From: Molossus alvarezi
Taxonomy: Eukaryota; Chordata; Mammalia; Chiroptera; Molossidae
Assembly: GCA_037176705.1 (NCBI GenBank)
Contig: CM073891.1
Coordinates: forward strand, 46,626,571 to 46,690,570
DNA: 64,000 nucleotides
Direction: 5' to 3'
Shown here: positions 55,370 to 64,000 of the stretch, in pieces
Layout: every line of letters starts with the position of its first letter
Position numbering within the stretch: the stretch's first letter is position 1
Made by a program: the position numbers and the translations under genes
Notes under the pieces: model-generated
What the model saw: only the letters and a program-made list of their open reading frames with translations
Databases searched by the model: none
Told to the model about the DNA's origin: nothing

Positions 55370-56380
55370 ATACCATTCTCCAATGAAAGGAACCATGACT
55401 CCTTAGAGAAATGACTGAATCTAGGATGGGGAAAGGAAATATACAAGATGAGCCTGCTGTATCTTGTTGTGCCAGGATCTAAGTAAGCGATCATAAAAAT
55501 GTAAAAACCCACAGTGATGTAGTATATCAGGGATACAAGGGGCCTCCAAATGTGCTACCAATGGGCAAAGCTGGGAAAATTAAACAACAAAGTAAGTAAA
55601 ATAGTATTAGTTTATAACCCAGAGTATAAAATAAATACCCATACTTCCATACTGATGTAAATTAATCAGTTAATTAATAAGGGAGAATAGATATACTTTC
55701 CATGCAAAAAAAGTTCCACATAACTTATGTAGCTACTCCACTCTTAAGGAGGGGAGCTCTGCACTCCTTAGGTATGGCCTTCCTGCAGCGGACAGTATGG
55801 AAAGTGAGCAAACAAAAGAGTAACTTCACATGAAAAAACCTAGCACTACATCAAACTAGATAGTCAAGTTTAACGAGTGGTAAGTCATATTGATGCCCTG
55901 TACCCTTGCTATGATGTGATGAAAGTGGTACGTGGCCTCTATTTTCTTTCTTCCTTGAACACATTATACTTGTGTAAGCATGAGAATACATAAGACAAAT
56001 TAAAGTTGAATGGCATTCTACACAGTATATGAGTAGCAAACCTCAATGCTCTCAAGGTCATCAAAAATAAGGAAAGTCTGAGGAAATGTCACAACCAAGA
56101 CCAGCCTAAGGAGACATGACTATTAAATGTAATGTATCCTCGGTAGAAATCTGGAGGCAAAAATAGACAGTAGGGAAAAGCCAAGGAAAATGAATAAATT
56201 AGGAACTTAATAACAATGACTCAATATTGGTCAATTAATTGTGACGAATGCACCATACTATTGTAACATATTAATAATAGGAAACATTGAGTGTAGGATA
56301 TATGGGAACGCTCTTTAGCATCTTCACAACTATGCTGTAAGTCTAAAATGGTCCTAATATTAAAATGTATTAAAAATATT
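55370..56380 (+). mobile_element. Long ancient interspersed repeat, probably an old LINE-1 3' UTR
   Basis: Ordered landmarks: 'gagaaatgactgaatctagg', 'gtatatcagggatacaaggg', 'ctccactcttaaggagggga', 'aaggtcatcaaaaataagga', 'aagtctgaggaaatgtcaca', 'ctaaggagacatgactatta', 'caatattggtcaattaattg', 'aatgcaccatactattgtaa', 'atgggaacgctctttagcat', 'gctgtaagtctaaaatggtc'. I remember this as the 3' part of an old L1 subfamily; the class is likely, the name uncertain. Confidence 0.6.
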
Positions 56381-56797
56381 TTTGAGTGAATGATGCACAT
56401 ATATTTAAATATGCTTTTATAATGCGTGCTATTATAAAGTTTGAAAATGTATACAAATATTTATATTCTTTTAAGAAAGAAATTAAGAATTTCTAAATTT
56501 TTCTATTGATATTTTTTTATATTTTAATATTTTATTTATTGATTCTTTATATGATTTCCTGATTTGAAAATAGTGTGGTTTTGTATCCAGGTTTTAATTT
56601 TGCAAAAAATAAAAAAAAGTATAATTTAACTATAAATCACATAAATTGGCTTTTTCTGCAGTGAAGAGATATCTGATATTTGATAACTCCTTAGATTTTT
56701 GACAATAATTGGGATAATATTGGCACTCTTTATAATTATAGAATTGTTAATTCTTACAACAAATAATTGTAATGTAGATTCTTTGTTTTTGTTTTTT

Positions 56798-57735
56798 AGT
56801 TTTTTATTAATTAATTTTTGTAACAGATGTTTCTCCTTTTTCCCCCACTTAATCCCCCTCCCCCTCCCTCCCTGCCCTTTCCCCAGTTTGTTGTCCATGT
56901 CCACTGTTCATGCATACATGCATATAAGTTCTGTGGTTTATCTCTCCCCCACCACCCCCCTCTTTAGGGGATTGTCAGTCTGTACCCCACTTCCACGTCT
57001 CTGGGACTACCCCATTCCTCAGACTGTTATGTTCATTCTATTCCACAAATAAGTGAGATCATATAAAACTTGTCTTTCTCTGTTTGGCTTGTTTCACTTA
57101 GGATAATACTCTCCAGGTCTCTCCATGTAGTCTCAAAGGATGAGAGATCTTTCTTTCTTACAGCTGCATAGTATTCCATTGTGTATATGGACCACAGCTT
57201 TTTTATCTATTCGTCTACTGATGGACACTTGGGCTGTTTCCAGATCTTAGCTATTGTAAATAGTGCTGCTACAAACATGGGGGTACATATATTCTTTCTG
57301 ATTGGTGTTTCAGGCTTCTTAGGGTATATTTCTAGAAGTAGAATCACTGGGTCAAATGGAAGTTCAATTTTTAATTTTTTGAGGTAACACCATATTGTTT
57401 TCCACAGTGGCTGCACCAGTCTGCATTCCCACCAGCAGTGTACTAGAGTCTCCTTTTCTCCACACCCTCGCCAACACTTGTTGTTTGATGATTTGTTGAT
57501 GGCGGCCATTCTGACAGGTGTGAGGTGATACCTCATTGTTGTTTTAATTTGCATCTCTCTGATGATTAGTGATGATGAGCATTTCTTCATATGTTTCTTA
57601 GCCATTTGTATGTCCTGTTTGGAGAGGTGTCTATTTAGTTCCTCTGCCCGTTTTTTAATTGGATTCTTTGTCTTCCTTTTGTGGAGTTGTATGAGCACTC
57701 TATATGTATTGGAAATTAACCCCTTACCTGAGTAT
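56798..57735 (-). mobile_element. LINE-1, 5'-truncated, young
   Basis: T-tail at 56798-56808, then the 3' UTR (complement 'tttgtaacagatgtttctcc', C-rich, 'ttgttgtccatgtccactgt', 'tctgtggtttatctctcccc'), then the ORF2 C-terminus up to 'gaaattaaccccttacctga'. Very similar to the copies at 32.8 kb and 42.7 kb, hence the same recent lineage. Confidence 0.92.
57207..57698 (-). pseudogene. LINE-1 ORF2 C-terminal domain, frame still open (163 codons)
   Basis: ORF2p is the L1 endonuclease/reverse transcriptase; only the last part is present. The Cys-rich motif is intact ([18 protein letters not shown] = CX3CX7HX4C), followed by [16 protein letters not shown] and [18 protein letters not shown] late stop truncates it shortly before the usual end (after KCPSVDE). 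5'-truncated, so no promoter or catalytic domains. Confidence 0.9.
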
Positions 57736-57979
57736 TTCTTGGTATTAGGGGACCAAGGGTGTTTTAAACTTGTTTTTATTGTCTATTTCTTCCAAGTATT
57801 ACAGAATCTAAAATATTTTGCAATGTGAAAAGGTTTATAATTTGGAAAAATTTACTTAGTACTTAACAACTTGTGTGATATTTATGTCTAATTTATAAGT
57901 GAATAGATGTGTATCATATGTTTGTAATAGTAATACATTCAAATATTATGTTCTATTTAGTAACATAGTTATATGACTT

Positions 57980-58150
57980 TAACTGCTAGAGACCTTAGAG
58001 ATTATTCCAATTTGTTTATTTATTCCGATAAGAAAACTCAGGGCAACAGGGGTAACTATATTTATGTAAACTGACTGGAACTACATGCAGTCTTTCTTGA
58101 TTAGCAGTCTGAGGCTCCTTTCACTCCGTCTCACAGAACCAGTAGCAGTA
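57980..58150 (-). mobile_element. Possible MIR SINE, reverse orientation
   Basis: 'ccgataagaaaactcagggc', then 'ctgaggctcctttcactccg' follow the complement of MIR in order, weakly. Confidence 0.4.
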
Positions 58151-58159
58151 TTAACCAGC

Positions 58160-59145
58160 CTGGTGAAAAACTCCTGTGGGGGATGTTAAACAGAAGAATA
58201 ATACATCACCAAATATCCATGAGAAGCATACCCATTTTTATGACATGTACACTGATTTGAACTCATATAGTTATTTTTGAACATTTATAATTAATTATCA
58301 CCCAAATTTCTGCTCTCAATTTTTCATGATTGATTCCCACTCCATCCAAATAGAACGTAAGGAGAGTCATGAAGGGAGTTTATAAATAATTTTATTTTAA
58401 AACAGTGGATGACATTTCTAAGTGGTAATCTAACTTTAGTTGAAAATGTAATCGAAATAGTTTGTAACTATCCTGTAGAATGTGAATAATTCTTGTTTGA
58501 TTTGGATGTTTGTTTCTTCATACTTTAATGGGTTTTTTCCACCTACTTGAAATACTAGTTGAATATTTTTCCCCTATTCAATAGTGCCTTCAAAAATGAC
58601 TAAGAAAAATGAGCCAGGAAATATAAATGTTACATAGTTGGTATTTTAGAAGACAAGAATCTCAGATATAACTTATTTCAAATGGAGAATCAACTTAATC
58701 AGAGAAATTGAGTGGCTGCCCAAGTACATAAACTTCAACGCTGTAACCTGGAACCTGTTTTCAACTCTTGGTTCACTACTCTTTCTGAATATTTGCTTTA
58801 TTTCTAGGTAATTTTTGTAGAATATTAAAATTCTCTCTCTTAAGTCTCCTAACCCCCACACACATATTTGAACAAACATACACACAGATATCACACAGCA
58901 ACAGCTGTGATATTTTCTTCCCAAATGCTGTTTAGAAATAATTTACACAGATGCCAATTTCATATTTATAGTCATGTACTTTAATTCCTAGAATAGAAAT
59001 ATGATTGCATTCTTTAGATGGCTGCCAAATTTGTATATGTTCTGTGTGTGATTTGGAATATGTTATTCTTATGTTCCATTAAAGAACCTATAGTTGACAG
59101 ACTTTTCAAAATATCAGGTCCCTTGATAACTTGTCAATGTTATTC
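58160..59145. other. Unassigned AT-rich sequence
   Basis: No gene or repeat recognised. Confidence 0.5.
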
Positions 59146-59164
59146 ATTTTTGAAATTGGTCTTA

Positions 59165-59379
59165 CTACCTGACCAGTGTGGCTCAGTGGTTGAGCATCAA
59201 GCCATGCACCAAGAGGTCACTGGTTAGATTCCTGGTCAGGGCACATGCCCAGGTTGTGGGCCAAATCCCCAGTGGGAGCATGTGGGAGAGAGCCAATTGA
59301 TGTTCTGTCTCTCTTATTGATATTTCTATCTCTCTCTCTCCCTCTCCCTTCCTCTCTGTCTAAAAATTAGTAAAGAAAA

Positions 59380-59422
<43 letters not shown>

Positions 59423-59423
59423 A
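59165..59423 (+). mobile_element. VES SINE with (AAAT)n tail
   Basis: Perfect 14-bp TSD tgaaattggtctta at 59151-59164 and 59424-59437. Head 'ctgaccagtgtggctcagtg', 'gccatgcaccaagaggtcac', 'caggttgtgggccaaatccc', (CT)n, 'aaaattagtaaagaaaat', then about 12 aaat units. The tail is turning into a microsatellite. Confidence 0.96.
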
Positions 59424-59439
59424 TGAAATTGGTCTTAGT

Positions 59440-60085
59440 CATTTAATGGGGGATTAAGTCACAATTTTTTAGAGTGTGTACATTTTTTATGTAAGTAAAT
59501 TTATTTAATATGTTAGCAGTTTGCAAAAAAACCAGTGAATTTAATTAAAATAATTATATTCCAATCTATAATGTTGTCCAACCTTATTTGGTGGTAAAAG
59601 AATTCTGGAAACATATACCTAATGAGCCATTTCTTCCTTTTGTTTGTATGTGGTGTGTGTGTGTGTGTGTGTGTACTCTAACAACAAACAATAAAAGAAA
59701 ACCCTCAGTAAAGATATTTGGTCTATTTAGTTAAAAGGTAGCACATTTATAAAATGCTGAGGACTATATCTGGGAGTCCTAAATTTTCCCTTAATTCTTC
59801 AGTTACAGTTTGTGGAGAAAAGCCAAATGCTCATGTGGAGGGAGTATTCCTTTTGGCTATGAAGCATCAAGAAGGTACAATTAATCTTAGTCAGATATAA
59901 AGTCTGACTCATGCATTTTAAGCTGATCTCAGCCATATCCTAGCACCATAAACTAATATTTCTTTTGCTTCAGAAGAATATTTTATAACAAATTGAAACC
60001 ATACAGAGTGATATTATTAAGAAGAGACTTTTGACATCACCTTCTGCATAACAGTATCTTAAAGATACATTTTCAGCAAAACCCT
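59440..60085. other. Unassigned sequence with one (GT)n run
   Basis: (GT)n at 59652-59674. Nothing else recognised. Confidence 0.5.
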
Positions 60086-60103
60086 ATCAAAATGGGTCCA
60101 TTT

Positions 60104-60315
60104 TTTTTTTTTGCCCTACCAGCGTGGCTCAGTGGTTGAGCTGTCATCCCTTGGACCAAGAGGTCACTGGTTTGATTCCCAGTCAGGGCACATGCCCAGG
60201 TTGTGGGTTCGATCTCCAGTGGGGTGTGTGCAGGAGGCAGCGGATCTCACATCAAGTTTCTATCTCTCCCTCTCCCTTTCTCTCTCTCTAAAAATCAATA
60301 AAAATATATTTTTAA
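60104..60315 (+). mobile_element. VES SINE
   Basis: 15-bp TSD aaaatgggtccattt (60089-60103) and aaaatgggtgcattt (60316-60330), one mismatch. Nine T precede the head at 60113 (gccctaccagcgtggctcag), an unusual 5' addition. B-box-like ggtttgattcc, 'gatctccagtggggtgtgtg', CT block, 'aaaaatcaataaaaatatat'. Confidence 0.95.
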
Positions 60316-60334
60316 AAAATGGGTGCATTTAAAA

Positions 60335-60855
60335 ATATTTGGGTAAATGATTGCAAATGTGGTGAAATGTATTACTGGCATATTGCATTTTGCTTTTTAT
60401 GAGCTATGTGCTCCCCTCCCTAATCACGTGCAATTAAGTCACATTCCTGAGACTTCTGAAGATAGGTTGAAAGTTGGCACAAATATTGACCTTTATTTAT
60501 ACCTTTGTTATTATGGCCATTCTAGTAGTTATAGAGGAGACAGGTTATGGCTTAATCTACAAGAGACCTAGGAGACTCATAAATTTGGGCTTATAATTGA
60601 AGAACAATTCATTCACATTGACCCATGTCTTTCTGTTTCACACACACTCACACACCTCTGAGGGATTGTGATTTGTATATCATGTAGAAACAAACTATAT
60701 TAGAAATCAAATTATGCTCGATTTGGGGTTGAGTATTATGTTTACCAAACAAATTTTAAAAAATTAATTTAATGACCAATCTTTAGTTTTATTTCCCAGA
60801 GAAAGAGATCTATACCACTGTACAAAGATTCTGCCCATTCAAGTTAGATAAGCCT
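60335..60855. other. Unassigned sequence
   Basis: No feature seen; the 74-codon plus frame at 60347-60571 has no domain. Confidence 0.45.
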
Positions 60856-60859
60856 ATAA

Positions 60860-61045
60860 CCAAATCTTAACTCAGCCACAAAATATTTGTATGATTGGGA
60901 AAAATTTTAACTTTTTAAGAGATTAATTTTTTTTATTTCTAATAGGACTAACAGGATTGTTGTGTTTGTTAAATAAAATAATGTACAGGAAAGACTGGTA
61001 AAACAATGGCATATAATGAAATGTCAATGAATAAATAACAGTTCT
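60860..61045 (+). mobile_element. MIR SINE
   Basis: 'ccaaatcttaactcagccac', 'tgtatgattgggaaaaattt', 'aataggactaacaggattgt', 'aaatgtcaatgaataaataa' follow the MIR order. Confidence 0.72.
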
Positions 61046-61049
61046 TTTC

Positions 61050-62190
61050 TTGAGAAACAATTTTGCGATGTTTGAATTACTTTCAATAATCATTTTCATA
61101 ATATTTGTTAGCTTTTGTGAGATTCTCCCATTTGAAGAATAGTGATTTTTTTTCTTTTATAGGGCAAGTAAAATTCATGCTTGATATGATAATTATTCAT
61201 TAGATTTACTGTAAAAAGATTATCAAGTTAATCAAGCTAGGTTTGTGACTGATGCTCCACAGTATAAAAAGGGGAATGAATAAAATATGAGGATGTTGAA
61301 GGAGAGAAGCTGTCTGCAGAAGGATATTCCAAGGTCTCAAATTGTTTAGATACCCTAGTCTTATTTGAAAGTGATATGTAGATTTTATAGACATACAGAA
61401 TATTCCCATAGTGATTAAATTTGGACAGGACAACTCGGTCTAATTTAAGTGATGCCTCTATATTTGGATCTTTGTCAGATTGAATGAATGACTCAAAACA
61501 ATTTTATGATCAGCACTAGAAGATTCTAAAAAAAATGTACAGAAACCTTTAGTTCACACTAGAGGTCATTCAATGCCAGTATGCATAGTCTGTATACAGG
61601 AAGCTGATTCAATAATTGAACCACAGTAAACATGTTCTCTGGTACTGATACAGATTAAATTATTCTTGTGATAAATTTTATATTTTTATAAAATCAAGAA
61701 TATAAGTTAATTTTACTGAAAATGCTGTGAAACTTTTTATTTCCATTCAGCATAGGAACCTTAAAATTATTTGTTAATATTTTAAAGAATATACCTGAAA
61801 CATAGTGCTCTATAGTGATATTTTTAAACCTGAAAGTCAAACTTGTTTTGCCTCAAAAATAGACTGTAGCAGGGATTGAGGAATGTGAAAGGAATATCAG
61901 ATGAGAAAACCAGCTACCCTCAATGAAATCTCAAGAAATGACATAACCCCAGCTTATTCAGTAGAGACGCTGGTTTGGACCAGCCTTACAGACCCAGCAT
62001 CTTTGTTTTATCCTTAGAGTTGACTTTAATCTTTGAGATTGGCATGTGCTCTTAAGATTTATAAGTGATATGTAGAAAAACACTTCTCAAATTTAAAATT
62101 ATTAATTTATATTGGGGATTATAGAATTATATTTATCATTCTAGAATACTAAGGTATAATCTTTCTCCTGCACTGAGAAGAACTAAATAC
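61050..62190. other. Unassigned AT-rich sequence
   Basis: No gene or repeat recognised. Confidence 0.5.
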
Positions 62191-62214
62191 TTCTCAGTTT
62201 AAATCTCTGCCTAG

Positions 62215-62425
62215 CATGGCCAGTGTGGTTCCGTGGTTGAGTGTTGACCCATGCACCAAGAGGTTGCTGGTTTGGTGTTCAGTCAAGACATGTGCCCAAG
62301 TTGTGGACCAAATCCCCAGTGGGGGGCATGTGGGAGGTGGCCAATAGATGTGTCTCTCATTGATATTTCTATCTCTCTCTACTCTCCCTTCCTCTCTCTC
62401 TAAAATCAATAAAGAAAAAAAAAAT
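62215..62425 (+). mobile_element. VES SINE, perfect TSD
   Basis: Perfect 17-bp TSD tttaaatctctgcctag at 62198-62214 and 62426-62442. 'catggccagtgtggttccgt', 'ccatgcaccaagaggttgct', 'gtggaccaaatccccagtgg', CT block, 'aaaatcaataaagaaaaaaa'. Confidence 0.96.
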
Positions 62426-62679
62426 TTTAAATCTCTGCCTAGATTTTTGGAAAATTTTATATCTACTAACAACATCTAGTCTTAAGAATAACCCGCTAGC
62501 TCCCAGAAAGTCAATGATACATACCAAAAACAATCAGAAGTATATGTCTCCCTTTCTAGATTAATACTCTTAGACACTTCGGAGTATGCTGTGAGCTTTG
62601 ATGTGAGGGTCAACTGTGAAGAAAGTGTATGCCTCTGTGCTCTCCCCTCCGACTCCCAGTGGTTGGTTAATTACTGCGT

Positions 62680-62686
<7 letters not shown>

Positions 62687-62750
<64 letters not shown>
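62687..62750. repeat. (TC)n(AC)n compound microsatellite
   Basis: About 20 TC units then about 12 AC units, a pure compound repeat likely to be highly polymorphic. Confidence 0.97.
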
Positions 62751-62759
62751 ATCTGATGT

Positions 62760-64000
62760 CAAAATTATTAAATAGAATTGTAAGGTTCTTTACAAATCAC
62801 TAATCATTACTTTGAGTATAGTTTACATATTGTTTATCTTGAAATATTTTCTGAAAATTTTTAGAAAATCACTAAAGGGTACCAAGCTGTACTCGAAGAG
62901 AGTTAACTTCTGAGCCACACTTCTTCAGCAGTTTATGGAGTAGATGCATAAAAAAATAGTTCATTTAAAAATAAATATCCATCCCGTGGTTAACAGATTT
63001 TTCTGATGAATCAGCTAGCTATCAAAATATTTTATTAGCAATATGAAAATCAAAGTGTGAAGGCAATAATAGTATACTATGCCCTTTACATCTTTCATTA
63101 AAATATTATTACATAATTTGATCATTTACCTTTGCTCAATGTTAAGTTTATATTACTTGTATTCCTTATTCAAAGTTTTGATGTCAAACTTATACAATGT
63201 AGAAAAAAATTTAAGACCCAGAAGTGGTAAATGAATGTCCTCACAGCCCAGATATGTTCTAAAGATCACTTTCTGAGTCTGAGTCTAATTTTCTTTATGA
63301 AAGATGATTATTTTTATACTGTTAGTATACTATAATATGTCAGGTAATTTTAATAAAAGAAAATAAAGTTTGCATATTATTATAGACAGATATTTAGTCA
63401 ATTAAATCAGAGAAATTGTCAAATTTTGACATTCTTCAACATTACAGGCTTTGGTCATATCACGCCTACCCTTCTGAATTGTTTCACCAAAGTTATTTCC
63501 TTCAACTTAAAAAATAGTAACTTATCCACAATTCATATTTCTAGTTTATTCCATCTGATATCCATTTCTTCTCCTAACCTTTTTTTTCCTTTTGCTAATT
63601 GCAATTGGTACCAGCCTGGAGCCAAGGGATTTAATGATTTCTTCACTTAATTTATAAACATTCATATTTGAAACTAATAAACATAAATAACAGTGAAATA
63701 GGTATTAATTGTTGTGCTGCCTATGTGTTATCTAAACTTGAACAATTTTGAGATTAGAAGAGAGAGATAATAATACATACTTCTGACTATCAGGAATAAA
63801 CTGGGATTTTTTCCCCCCAGGCAAACTACCATGAATGGTCACCCTAATTATGTGGACACAATAAAAGGCAAAAGCATAAAACATATTTGAAATATTAAGC
63901 AGGAAAAAGAAAATAATCACAAAGTGTGAAAAACATTGTATAGTAGTATATTTGATTGAGGGCTAAATGAGTGTTGCATTCTGCATATGTTCTCACAGGT
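62760..64000. other. Unassigned AT-rich sequence
   Basis: No supported gene or repeat. A MIR-like hint near 63210-63290 was too weak to call. Confidence 0.45.

Noticed and set aside
57207..57698. 163-codon frame as a host gene
   Set aside because: It is the C-terminal domain of L1 ORF2 within a 5'-truncated insertion.
59373..59423. Independent (AAAT)n microsatellite
   Set aside because: It lies inside the TSD-bounded VES insertion and is its expanded tail.
62687..62750. Regular array resembling a CRISPR or satellite
   Set aside because: A simple (TC)n(AC)n microsatellite with no spacers; CRISPR is not expected in an animal genome.

Overview
This window looks like non-coding nuclear DNA from a bat of the suborder Yangochiroptera. 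The diagnostic signal is about 19 tRNA-derived SINEs of the VES type: a 'gccctggccrgtttggctcag' head, internal Pol III A and B boxes, a CT-rich stretch before the tail, and target-site duplications (TSDs) of 10-18 bp. A vesper bat or a close relative is plausible. I did not recognise a Helitron or piggyBac copy, so I do not name a genus. No cellular protein-coding gene, rRNA or functional tRNA gene could be supported. The region is AT-rich and is either intergenic or deep intronic.

Layout. 0-16 kb: mostly decayed ancient sequence (LTR-like segment, L1 3' ends, MIR, an L2 reverse-transcriptase remnant, a hAT-type MITE) with four full-length or truncated VES copies. One of these carries a 136-bp templated duplication copied from 1.2 kb away. 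16-21 kb: a VES with clear promoter boxes, a (TTTC)n array grown from an L1 tail, and a twin-primed (5'-inverted) L1. 21.6-31.5 kb: about 10 kb of nested LINE-1 debris (ORF1, endonuclease and RT fragments, stacked 3' tails), invaded by VES SINEs and by (CA)n microsatellites that arose inside ORF1. 32-34 kb: a (GGAA)n/(GGGA)n array ending in a 12-bp minisatellite, then two L1 fragments. 34.7-40.3 kb: mostly sequence I cannot assign.

40.3-42.5 kb: the most informative element, a minus-strand LINE-1-derived insertion with a GC-rich 5' UTR (YY1-type site at its very start, GC boxes), an ORF1 broken by one frameshift, and a 3' UTR and tail, but no ORF2. This is the 'half-L1' (HAL1-like) architecture. 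42.7-43.4 kb: a young 5'-truncated L1 on the opposite strand. 44.9-49.3 kb: VES copies, another 5'-inverted L1, and a Tigger-like MITE split by an L1. 50-64 kb: scattered VES copies, an ancient L1-like 3' end, a young minus-strand L1 retaining the ORF2 C-terminal Cys/His motif, MIR, microsatellites and unassigned DNA.

Nothing here works as an operon or pathway. The functional logic is parasitic: L1 machinery supplied the retrotransposition that spread the VES SINEs and probably the half-L1, and the nesting order gives a relative chronology. Family names are from memory of consensus structure and were not checked against a repeat library. Boundaries without a TSD are approximate by tens of bases.
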